Part shown: positions 33,922 through 41,249 of the stretch, one piece after another
How positions within the stretch are numbered: the stretch's first letter is position 1
How the letters are laid out: every line of letters begins with the position of its first letter
Assembly: GCF_028657905.1 (NCBI RefSeq)
Contig: NZ_CP117781.1
Coordinates: forward strand, 1,178,001-1,242,000
Origin: Burkholderia sp. FERM BP-3421
GTDB lineage: Bacteria; Pseudomonadota; Gammaproteobacteria; Burkholderiales; Burkholderiaceae
Direction of reading: 5' to 3'
DNA: 64,000 nucleotides
The notes under the pieces: generated by a model
What the model was told of the DNA's origin: nothing
The model's input: only the letters and a program-made list of their open reading frames with translations
The model's database searches: none
Translations under genes and position numbers: made by a program

Positions 33922-34601
33922 ACGGCCGCGACGCCGGCGCGACGGGCCTGACGCTGTACGCGCATCCGTTCTCGTCGTACTGCCAGAAGGTGCTGGTCGC
34001 TCTTTACGAGAACGGCACGCCGTTCACGCTTCGGCTGCTGTCGCAGGACGATCCGGACACGCTCGCGGCCTGGGCCGCGCTGTGGCCGCTCAAGCGCATG
34101 CCGGTGCTGGTCGACGGCGGCCGCACCGTCGTCGAGGCGACGATCATCATCGAACATCTCGGGCTCCACCATCCGGGGCCGGTGCGGCTCTTGCCCGACG
34201 CGCCGGCGGACGCGCTCGACGTGCGCGCGCTCGATCGTTTCCTCGACAACTACGTGTCGACGCCGCAGCAGAAGATCGTGTTCGACTGCCTGCGTCCGCC
34301 CGAGGCGCGCGACCCGCGCGGCGTCGCCGACGCGCGCGCGATGCTCGATACCGCGTACGCGTGGCTCGATGCGCGGATGGCGGATCGCGAATGGGCGGCG
34401 GGCGCGCGGTTCAGTCTCGCGGACTGCGGCGCCGCGCCGTTCCTGTTCTATGCTGATTGGACGCACCGGATCGATCCGTCGTTCGGGCATCTGCTCGCGT
34501 ACCGGCGCCGCCTGCTCGCGCGGCCGTCGTTCGCGCGCGCGGTGGACGAGGCGCGTCCTTACCGGCCGTTGTTTCCGCTCGGCGCGCCCGAGCGCGATTG
34601 A
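33918..34601 (+). CDS. Glutathione S-transferase family protein
   Basis: The 227-residue GST has a thioredoxin-like N-terminal domain: LYAHPFSSYCQKVLVALYEN with Ser/Cys near the glutathione site, and the cis-proline region PLKRMPVLVDGGRTVVEATII. A helical C-terminal domain ends FARAVDEARPYRPLFPLG. The GTG start overlaps the VOC stop codon by four bases. The VOC-GST-DUF899 run suggests a small detoxification or stress operon, which is an inference from order alone. The substrate is unknown. Confidence 0.87.
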   Translation: MNGRDAGATGLTLYAHPFSSYCQKVLVALYENGTPFTLRLLSQDDPDTLAAWAALWPLKRMPVLVDGGRTVVEATIIIEHLGLHHPGPVRLLPDAPADALDVRALDRFLDNYVSTPQQKIVFDCLRPPEARDPRGVADARAMLDTAYAWLDARMADREWAAGARFSLADCGAAPFLFYADWTHRIDPSFGHLLAYRRRLLARPSFARAVDEARPYRPLFPLGAPERD

Positions 34602-34626
34602 GCGGTTTTCGAACCAGGAGACAGAC

Positions 34627-35337
34627 ATGACGCAACCCACAGCGATCGTGCCGGCCGTCGAGCTGGCGAGTCGCAATCCGATCAGGTTTCCGAATGAAAG
34701 CGCGGCCTACCGGCACGCGCGCAATGCGCTGCTGGCCGAGGAGATCGCCTTGCGCCGGCACATCGAGGCCGTCGCGGCGCAACGCCGCGCGCTGCCGCCG
34801 GGCGGCGCGGTGACGGGCGACTATCGTTTCGAGGGCGAACGCGGGCCGCTCGATTTCGCGGGGCTGTTCGGCGAGCGGACGACGCTCGTCGTCTACAGCT
34901 ACATGTTCGGTCCGCAGCGCGAACGGCCCTGTCCGATGTGCACGTCGCTGCTCGGCGCATGGGCCGGCGAGGCGCGCGACATCGGGCAGCGCGTGGCGCT
35001 CGCGGTGGTCGCGCGCTCGCCGCTCGACCGGCTGGTCGCGGTCAAGGAGGCGCGCGGCTGGCGCGACCTGATGCTGTACACGGACCTGGACGGCAGCTAC
35101 ACGCGCGATTATCACGGGCTCGACGCGGACGGCGACGAGATGCCCGCGCTGAATGTCTTCACCCGGCGCGACGGCGAGATCCGTCATTTCTGGTCGGGCG
35201 AGATGGGATTCTGGACGGCCGATCCGGGCCAGGATCCGCGCGGCGCGCCCGACCCGATGCCCCTGTGGACCGTGCTCGACATGACGCCCGAAGGGCGCGG
35301 CGACGCCTGGTATCCGAAACTCGACTACCCGGATTGA
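34627..35337 (+). CDS. DUF899 thioredoxin-like protein
   Basis: The 236-residue protein has the DUF899 pattern: YRHARNALLAEEIALRRHIE at the N-terminus, then LFGERTTLVVYSYMFGPQRE, RPCPMCTSLL with a CPMC pair, and a C-terminal DMTPEGRGDAWYPKLDY. The fold is thioredoxin-like and the CPMC site suggests redox chemistry; function is unproven. The ribosome-binding sequence CAGGAG is six bases upstream. It follows the GST gene by 25 bases, completing a three-gene run. Confidence 0.86.
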   Translation: MTQPTAIVPAVELASRNPIRFPNESAAYRHARNALLAEEIALRRHIEAVAAQRRALPPGGAVTGDYRFEGERGPLDFAGLFGERTTLVVYSYMFGPQRERPCPMCTSLLGAWAGEARDIGQRVALAVVARSPLDRLVAVKEARGWRDLMLYTDLDGSYTRDYHGLDADGDEMPALNVFTRRDGEIRHFWSGEMGFWTADPGQDPRGAPDPMPLWTVLDMTPEGRGDAWYPKLDYPD

Positions 35338-36489
35338 GTGCGTGGCGCGCAGCCGTTGCCGCATTCGCGACGGTTCGGGGAAAAGCCCGCCGGATCAAGC
35401 GTTTGGGCCGCGCATGCGCAGGATATCCCCAGGCTTGCCAACAAAAATTGTGGACAACGCGGGCGGCCCGCATCGCGCCTTCGGCGGCGCGGCGCGTGCC
35501 GCCCGCTTGATCCGCGCATGAAAGACGAATCGCATCAATGAGTTAACCGGACGATGCGCAGGATATCCCCAGGCTTGCCAACATAAACTGTGGACAACGA
35601 AGGGCGGGCCGCCGCCGCACGCCGCGCGCGGCGGCGTTGCCGCGTGCGTGTCGCCGCGAGGAAAACCTTTTCTCGTCAATGTGTTGGCGTCGTCGTGCGC
35701 AGGATATCCCCAGTGTTGCCAACATAATCTGTGGAGAACTGAAGACCCTCGGCGGGCGGGAGAAGGGCGCGGTGCCGCGCATCTGACCCGGATCGAAACT
35801 CTCTTGCGCATCAAGGACTTGAGGCGGGAGTGCGCAGGATATGCACAAGCTTGCCAGCAAAAACTGTGGACAACGCGCGGTGGTGCGTTCGCGCGTCACG
35901 ACGCAGCATGGCGCGGCGCGCCTGCCGCATGTGTGATCCCGCGGGAAAAACTGAATGACGTCAAAGGCTTGCATGGGTGATGCGCAGGATATCCCCAATG
36001 TTGCCAACATATTCTGTGGAAAAGCCGGCGCGCGAGCGATGAGCGCGAGTCAAGCGAGTCAAGCGAGTCAAGCGAGTCAAGCGAGTCAAGCGAGTCAAGC
36101 GAGTCAAGCGAGTCAAGCGAGTCAAGCGAGTCAAGCGAGTCAAGCGAGTCAAGCGAGTCAAGCGAGTCAAGCGAGTCAAGCGAGTCAAGCGAGTCAAGCG
36201 AGTCAAGCGAGTCAAGCGAGTCAAGCGAGTCAAGCGAGTCAAGCGAGTCAAGCGAGTTTCCGAATACTTAGTGCTACTTCCGATCAAGCATGCGGCTGCG
36301 TGCCGTTTTTCCGGCGGAAACCGCGCAAGCCCGACGGATCAACGTCTTGATGCGGGCGTGCGCGGGATCTCTCCAGGTCTGCCAATCTAAGGGGGCCGCG
36401 CCCGTGCTTTCAAACAGGCCGGCGCGTCTTGACCCGGCCCGCGCGGGCGCGAGTGATACCATGTCGCGCCAGTTTTCCCGCTCATCACG
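35338..36489. repeat. Gene-free array of about 140-bp units carrying the 44-bp repeat
   Basis: This stretch has no gene. Copies of the 44-bp core start at 35415, 35555, 35696, 35831 and 35981, that is every 135-150 bases, with a worn copy at 36359. Cores read TGCGCAGGATATCCCCAGGC or close variants, then TTGCCAACA-N5 and TGTGGACAAC. Most units also keep a GGAAAA run and a TCAA-N4-TTG segment 40-60 bases upstream of the core. The spacers between cores are GC-rich and poorly conserved. Open frames across it are chance products of the repeats. Confidence 0.85.
36045..36257. repeat. 9-bp tandem repeat, about 24 copies
   Basis: The 213 bases consist of AGCGAGTCA-phase 9-mers with no internal variation, placed inside the 140-bp unit array just after the copy at 35981. 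In frame it would encode Ser-Gln-Ala repeats or, on the other strand, Leu-Thr-Arg repeats. It is not associated with a credible gene. The lack of sequence decay suggests recent expansion. Confidence 0.93.
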
Positions 36490-37350
36490 ATGCCCGCCAC
36501 TTTCGACGAACTCGCGTCCCTGATCCGGGCGCAATTTTCCGAGCTGAGCCCGCAATTCCAGGTGGGCGCGGCGTTTCTGCTCGATCATCCGGACGAAGTC
36601 GCCGTCTCGTCGATGCGCAAGGTCGCGCAGCGCGCGGGCGTGCAGCCCGCGTCGCTCGTGCGGCTCGCGCAGGTGCTCGGCTTTCCCGGCTGGAGCGCGC
36701 TGCGCGACCTGTTCGTCGCGCGCGTGCGCACCCGCCCCGCGCCGCTCACGCAGCGCGCACGCTCGCTCGTGCGCCCCAACGCGAAAGCCTCCCTCGCGCG
36801 CGACCTCACGGCCGCGCAGCAGCACAACCTCGCCGTGACCGCGGCGCAGAACGCGCAGGCGATCCTCGATGCGGCGAAACTGATCCGCAAGGCGCCGCAC
36901 GTCCATGTCGCGGGTTTCCGCTCGTGCCACCCGGTAGCGTTCGGCTTCGTCTATGGCTATCGCCTGTTCCGGCCGACGGTGTCGCTGCTCACGGGCCTCG
37001 CGGGCTCGCTCGACATGGAGCTGCGCGGCATCGCGAAGGGCAGCGTCACGCTGGTCATCGCGTTCGCGCCTTACTCGGCGGAAGCCGGCCGCGTTGCGCA
37101 GGCGGCCCGCGAACAGGGCAGCCGAATCGTCGCGATCACGGACAGCGCGGTGTCGCCGATCGCGCTGCACGCGGACGCGCACCTGATCTTCACGCACGAC
37201 AGCCCGTCGTTCTTCCCGTCGCTGGTGGCCGCGCACGCGCTGGCCGAGGCGCTCGTCGCGCAACTGCTCGCGCTCGAGGGCGACAGCGCGGTCGCCGCCC
37301 TTGAACGGGCGGAGGCGGCATTGCACGCGAAGGGCGCGTACGTATCCTGA
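36490..37350 (+). CDS. MurR/RpiR-family transcriptional regulator
   Basis: The 286-residue regulator has an N-terminal RpiR helix-turn-helix (about 1-77: FLLDHPDEVAVSSMRKVAQR, then AGVQPASLVRLAQVLGFPGW). A C-terminal SIS sugar-phosphate-binding domain follows (about 125-260, HVHVAGFRSCHPVAFGFVYG). Such proteins repress or activate sugar or amino-sugar genes. No sugar operon is adjacent; the next gene downstream is a small YodC-like gene. The start has no strong ribosome-binding sequence but gives the standard length. Confidence 0.88.
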   Translation: MPATFDELASLIRAQFSELSPQFQVGAAFLLDHPDEVAVSSMRKVAQRAGVQPASLVRLAQVLGFPGWSALRDLFVARVRTRPAPLTQRARSLVRPNAKASLARDLTAAQQHNLAVTAAQNAQAILDAAKLIRKAPHVHVAGFRSCHPVAFGFVYGYRLFRPTVSLLTGLAGSLDMELRGIAKGSVTLVIAFAPYSAEAGRVAQAAREQGSRIVAITDSAVSPIALHADAHLIFTHDSPSFFPSLVAAHALAEALVAQLLALEGDSAVAALERAEAALHAKGAYVS

Positions 37351-37437
37351 GCCCCGGCGGCATTTCGCGCGCAAACGCTTGCGCGCCGAGATCGTATCGA
37401 TTTTGGATCGCTTCTATTAAGGAAATTGCAATTTTTA

Positions 37438-37453
37438 ATGGAAACGTTTCCAT
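37438..37453. promoter_or_regulatory. LacI-family-type operator palindrome
   Basis: ATGGAAACGTTTCCAT is a perfect 16-bp palindrome with the central CG and the TGNAANCGNTTNCA pattern of LacI/GalR-family operators. No LacI-type gene lies in this window, so the regulator would be encoded elsewhere. It is 90 bases past the RpiR gene stop codon and about 315 bases before the yodC-like gene. Confidence 0.6.
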
Positions 37454-37475
37454 AATCCGGCGCGAAAAAATAAAG

Positions 37476-37515
37476 CGCCGTTAACAGGAGTCTGTAAACC
37501 TAATAACGGCGTTTT
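37476..37515 (+). terminator. Terminator-like hairpin downstream of the RpiR gene
   Basis: CGCCGTTA (37476-37483) pairs with TAACGGCG (37504-37511), followed by TTTT. The loop is about 20 bases, longer than usual, so strength is uncertain. It would end RpiR transcription or attenuate a leader reading toward the yodC-like gene. Confidence 0.5.
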
Positions 37516-37769
37516 CCTGAATCTCTTTAGATCGGATAGTCAGTCCGAACGGATGCTCTAAGCTTCGCGGAAAGCCTCGCCAGGTATGTTCGGCAAGGGC
37601 AAGGCTCGTGAAAAATGCATCTGAAATACTTCTAAGAAGCCGATAAAAAACCACATTCTTTAAAAGAGTGGCTTGCTCGATATTAGATCGATTGCTAATC
37701 TCCCGGGGTGGCGAAATACCCGGGTCGAGAATCCGGGAAAAAGTCTATAAAAACCCATCCGAGAAGGCC

Positions 37770-38042
37770 ATGACGACTTATCGTGATATCGATATCACCC
37801 ACTTTCGCATCGGCGACGTAGTCACCCTCAAGACAGGCGGTCCGCGCATGACGGTCACGTATGCCGGCCCGGTGGTGTTCGACGATAACCACTGGCTGAT
37901 CTGCCAATGGTTCGACGAGCGCGGAGAATGCCGGCAGGAGATGTTTCAGAACGAAACCGTGGTGCTGGAGCCGCGCGTCATGATCTCCGGCCTCGCGCGC
38001 CCGCGCTCGCGCGCCTTGTCGCGCGGCCCGTTGCAGGCCTGA
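37770..38042 (+). CDS. YodC-like DUF2158 protein
   Basis: The 90-residue protein contains the DUF2158 core: FRIGDVVTLKTGGPRMTVTY, then WLICQWFDERGECRQEMFQ, matching the small YodC family (usually 60-80 residues). A short Arg/Ala-rich tail is added. Function is unknown; the fold is a small SH3-like barrel in relatives. GAGAAGG lies three to nine bases before the ATG. The start at 37770 is preferred over an upstream ATG because of this site and the family alignment. Confidence 0.83.
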   Translation: MTTYRDIDITHFRIGDVVTLKTGGPRMTVTYAGPVVFDDNHWLICQWFDERGECRQEMFQNETVVLEPRVMISGLARPRSRALSRGPLQA

Positions 38043-38109
38043 GGCCGGCGCGACCACGTTTCACCACGGGCTGAAACATCCGGCGCGCGTCGCGGCCGAT
38101 ACTGGCCGC

Positions 38110-39285
38110 ATGCATCCGACCGATCCTCTCGCCGCCGTCGTTCATCCCGACCCCTATCCGTACTATGCCGCGCTGACGGCCGGCCCGCCGCTCGTCCATC
38201 ACCGCGACCTCGGCGTCTGGCTGGCGACCCGCGCGGCCAGCGTCACAGCCGTACTCGCCGAGCCGGCCTGCCGGGTGCGGCCCGCCTCGGAACCGGTGCC
38301 GCGCGCCTGCGCCGGCTTGCCGGCGGGCGACCTGTTCGCCCGGCTCGTACGGATGAACGACACCCCCGAGCGGCACGCCACCCCGAAACACGCGCTGCGG
38401 CAGGCGCTCGACGGATTTGACCCCGACAGGCTGGCGCGTCGCGCCGCCGTGCTCGCCGGGCGCGAGCGGCCCGATCCGCGCGACGGAGCGGCCCTCGACG
38501 CGTGGCTGTTCGCGACGCCCGTGACCGTGCTGGCGGACTGGCTGGGCTTTGCGCCGGACGACTGGCCGGCCGTGCGCGCGGCGTTGCACGCCTTCGTCGC
38601 GTGCCTGTCGCCGTTGTCGGACCCGAAACAACTGGCGTGCGCGAACGACGCGGCGCAGGCGCTGATGGCGCGGATGACGGCGCTTGTCGCGGCGACCGAC
38701 GCCGGCGACGCCACGCTCGTCGCCGCCGTGCAGCGCGCCGCGCGCGCGACCGGCTGGCGTGATGCCGAGGCACGGGTCGCGAATCTGGTCGGCTTGCTGT
38801 CACAGACCTACGAGGCGACGGCGGGCCTGCTCGGCAACGCGCTGATTGCGTGGCTGACCCGGCCGGGCCTCGCGGCGGCCCTGGACGGGCGGCCCGGCGC
38901 GGACGTCGCGGCGCTGGTCGCCGAGACCGCGCGCCACGATCCGCCGGTGCAGAACACGCGCCGCTACGTCGCGGCGCGCACGCAGGTGGCCGGGGTGACG
39001 CTCGAGGCGGGCAGCACGGTGCTGGTGCTGCTGGCCGCCGCGAACCGCGACCCGCGCGCCAACCCGGCCCCCGAGCGTTTCCTGTTGGCGCGCCCCGCGC
39101 GCGTCACCTTCGGCTTCGGCGCGGGGCTGCATCGTTGTCCGGGGGAGCGGATCGCATACGCGATCGCGGCCGCGGCGCTCGGCGAGCTGGTGAAGGACTG
39201 GGGGCGGCCGCCGCGCGGCCTGCCGGCGTGGCGCTACCGCGCGTCCGCGAATGCGCGGCTGCCGCGCTTCGCGGCGCCGGCTTGA
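38110..39285 (+). CDS. Cytochrome P450
   Basis: The 391-residue soluble class I-type P450 has a heme loop FGFGAGLHRCPG with the cysteine ligand at about 343. The K-helix ExxR is ETAR, and the I-helix SQTYEATAGLLGN has T in the oxygen-activation position but no acidic-threonine pair of the usual AGxET form. No ferredoxin or reductase gene is adjacent, so redox partners must come from elsewhere. The substrate is unknown. It is preceded by about 65 bases after the yodC-like gene and has no strong ribosome-binding sequence. Confidence 0.88.
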   Translation: MHPTDPLAAVVHPDPYPYYAALTAGPPLVHHRDLGVWLATRAASVTAVLAEPACRVRPASEPVPRACAGLPAGDLFARLVRMNDTPERHATPKHALRQALDGFDPDRLARRAAVLAGRERPDPRDGAALDAWLFATPVTVLADWLGFAPDDWPAVRAALHAFVACLSPLSDPKQLACANDAAQALMARMTALVAATDAGDATLVAAVQRAARATGWRDAEARVANLVGLLSQTYEATAGLLGNALIAWLTRPGLAAALDGRPGADVAALVAETARHDPPVQNTRRYVAARTQVAGVTLEAGSTVLVLLAAANRDPRANPAPERFLLARPARVTFGFGAGLHRCPGERIAYAIAAAALGELVKDWGRPPRGLPAWRYRASANARLPRFAAPA

Positions 39286-39301
39286 GCGGAACGGGGTGGG
39301 A

Positions 39302-39628
39302 TCAGTGGCTGCCGGGCTTGTGCGCCCAGCGTTCCTGGGCGGTGGCGCGCCGCTGGACGCGCTCGACGAGGCCCGTCGAGAAGGTGCGCATGCTCAGGCT
39401 GCGGCGCTTGAGCACCACTTCGTTCGCGAGGTCCGCGGCCGGATTGGGCTGGAACGACCAGTAGAGCGTCATGGCCCAGCCCACCACGGTCCAGCCGAAC
39501 AGCGCGTTGAACAGGGCGATCGTGAGCTTGTCGTGTCGCGCGCGCCGGTCGGCGATGATCGCCGGCAGGAAATAGAGCGCGATCGCGACGACGGCGCCGG
39601 CAATCTGGATCAGGATTTCCATCTGCAT
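39302..39628 (-). CDS. Superinfection-immunity-type small membrane protein
   Basis: The 108-residue protein has two predicted transmembrane helices: AGAVVAIALYFLPAIIADRR, and a second containing TIALFNALFGWTVVGWAMTL. This is the signature of the Imm_superinfect domain known from phage T4 Imm, which blocks DNA entry of superinfecting phage. In bacterial chromosomes the domain is common and mostly untested. GGAGAAGC lies upstream of the ATG at 39628. A start eight codons upstream is possible. No phage genes are nearby. Confidence 0.8.
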   Translation of the reverse strand: MQMEILIQIAGAVVAIALYFLPAIIADRRARHDKLTIALFNALFGWTVVGWAMTLYWSFQPNPAADLANEVVLKRRSLSMRTFSTGLVERVQRRATAQERWAHKPGSH

Positions 39629-39762
39629 GGTGCTTCTCCATCCGTGCTGCAATGCGACAAAAACGGCGCATGCGGTGAGACGGATTGTCGCGCTTTTCCG
39701 GATGTCGTGCAGGCAACGGATTGTTGCGGAAAATGTCGCCGGTTACATGTGCCCGGCGCGCT

Positions 39763-40182
39763 TCAGCCGGCCGCGCCCGCGTCGGGCAGTTCGGCCGTGG
39801 CGAGCGTGAAACCTTCGTCCAGCCAGCCGGTGACGCCGCCGATCATGAGTTTGACCGGCCGGCCGAGACGCGCGAGGCGCACGGCGGCGCGCGCCGCGCC
39901 GTTGCAATGCGGGCCCGCGCAATAGACCACGAACAGCGTGTCGGGCGGGACGTCCGCGAGCCGCGCCGCGACGATCTTGCGCTGCGGCATCGAGCGCGCG
40001 CCGGGTACGTGGCCGGCCGCATACCTCTCGGGGCTGCGCACGTCGAGCAGCACGAAATCGGCGGCGCCGTTCGCGAACGCATCGTGCACGTCCCAGCAAT
40101 CGGTCTCGTAGCGCAGCGACGCTTCGAAGTGGGCGAGCGCGGCGGCGCTGTCGGCGGCGGCAAGGTCGGTGACGTAGGACAT
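39763..40182 (-). CDS. Rhodanese-domain protein
   Basis: The 139-residue single-domain rhodanese-like protein has FVLLDVRSPERYAAGHVPGA and an active-site loop VVYCAGPHCNGA with catalytic cysteine in YCAGPHC. It may transfer sulfane sulfur to a thiophilic acceptor. The start at MSYVTDL gives a compact domain, while the frame is open further upstream into the promoter region. It is divergent from an FtrA-type regulator across 97 bases, a pairing seen in Burkholderia as recalled, so FtrA likely controls it. Confidence 0.87.
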   Translation of the reverse strand: MSYVTDLAAADSAAALAHFEASLRYETDCWDVHDAFANGAADFVLLDVRSPERYAAGHVPGARSMPQRKIVAARLADVPPDTLFVVYCAGPHCNGAARAAVRLARLGRPVKLMIGGVTGWLDEGFTLATAELPDAGAAG

Positions 40183-40279
40183 CGGGCAGGGCTCCGTGAA
40201 CGATGACGAGCCTTCAGTATCGGTTCGGCGCGCCGCGACCGATACTGGCGCGATCGACAAGTTCCGGTAACATCGCGCC

Positions 40280-41236
40280 ATGACTGCCCATCTCGTCGCC
40301 GCGCTCGCCTACGACCGGCTCTGCACCTTCGAATTCGGCTGCGTGGTCGAACTGTTCGCGCTGCCGCGCCCCGAGCTGGAGGTCGACTGGTACCGCTTCG
40401 CGGTCTGCGCGGCCGAGTCGGGGCCGATCCGCGCGGCGGGCGGCATCACGGTCGCCGTGCCGTACCGGCTCGCGATGCTGGACCGCGCGGACACGATCGT
40501 GATCCCCGGCTGGCGCGATCCCGACGAAATACCGCCCGAGCCGCTGCTGCGCAAGCTGCGCGCCGCGCATCGGCGCGGCGCGCGCCTGTGCTCGATCTGC
40601 TCCGGCGTGTTCGTGCTCGCGGCGGCGGGCGTGCTCGACGGCCTCACGGTCACGACCCACTGGCGCTACGCGGCGCGCCTGCAGGCGCGCTACCCGGCGC
40701 TGCGCGTCGATCCCGACGCGCTCTACGTCGACGCCGGCACGATCGTCACGGCGGCGGGTTCGGCGGCGGGGCTCGACATGCTGCTGCATCTGGTGCGCCG
40801 CGATCACGGCAGCGCGATCGCGAACCGCGTCGCGCAGCGGCTCGTGCTGCCGCCGCATCGCGACGGCGGGCAGGCGCAATTCGTGCCGCGTCCGGTGCGG
40901 CCGGAAGGGCAGGACCGGCTCGCGAAGCTGATCGACTGGATGCGCGCGCGGGCGGCCGAGCCGCATACGCTCGCGTCGCTCGCCGCGCGGGCGGCGATGA
41001 GCCCGCGCACGCTGCAGCGGCAGTTCCGCGAGGCGACGGGCGTCGGGCCCTACGAATGGCTGATCCGCGAGCGCGTCGGGCTCGCGAAGGAATGGCTGGA
41101 GGCGGATGCCGCGCTGCCGCTCGCGCAGGTGGCCGCGCGCGCGGGCTTCGGCTCGGAGGAATCCTTGCGCCGGCATTTCCGGCGCGTCGCGGCGACGAGC
41201 CCCGCCGCCTACCGGCGGGGCTTCGAGCCGCGCTGA
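40280..41236 (+). CDS. ftrA: GlxA/FtrA-type AraC regulator with DJ-1/PfpI domain
   Basis: The 318-residue regulator has an N-terminal DJ-1/PfpI-like domain (about 1-180, with nucleophile-elbow-like cysteine in LCSICSGVFVLAAAGVLDG). A C-terminal AraC double helix-turn-helix follows (about 220-315: SPRTLQRQFREATGVGPYEW, AARAGFGSEESLRRHFRRVA). This architecture is the FtrA/GlxA group. It is divergent from the rhodanese gene and probably regulates it. The ligand is unknown. The symbol is by similarity to the transcriptional regulator FtrA. Confidence 0.88.
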   Translation: MTAHLVAALAYDRLCTFEFGCVVELFALPRPELEVDWYRFAVCAAESGPIRAAGGITVAVPYRLAMLDRADTIVIPGWRDPDEIPPEPLLRKLRAAHRRGARLCSICSGVFVLAAAGVLDGLTVTTHWRYAARLQARYPALRVDPDALYVDAGTIVTAAGSAAGLDMLLHLVRRDHGSAIANRVAQRLVLPPHRDGGQAQFVPRPVRPEGQDRLAKLIDWMRARAAEPHTLASLAARAAMSPRTLQRQFREATGVGPYEWLIRERVGLAKEWLEADAALPLAQVAARAGFGSEESLRRHFRRVAATSPAAYRRGFEPR

Positions 41237-41249
41237 CGCGGCGCGCCCG

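Larger units (their letters stand above)
37351..37769. other. Regulatory intergenic region before the yodC-like gene
   Basis: There are 419 bases between the RpiR gene and the yodC-like gene. The first 150 are AT-rich and hold a 16-bp palindrome (37438-37453) and a terminator-like hairpin (37476-37515). A further 250 bases follow with mixed composition and short inverted repeats (CCGGGTCGAGAATCCGGG near 37720). The layout suggests a long leader for the yodC-like gene or an unannotated small RNA, but no known riboswitch was recognised. Confidence 0.45.

Noticed and set aside
32126..36023. Possible integron attC sites or CRISPR repeats
   Set aside because: The repeats lack the GTTRRRY/RYYYAAC core pair in the right geometry and there is no integrase. 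Spacers differ in length and many copies are far apart, with no cas genes.
35961..36287. Minus-strand frame encoding Leu-Thr-Arg repeats
   Set aside because: Other-strand reading of the same satellite; same reasons.
35955..36350. Plus-strand frame encoding Ser-Gln-Ala repeats
   Set aside because: Translation of the 9-bp satellite and a 44-bp repeat; no ribosome-binding sequence and no conserved domain.
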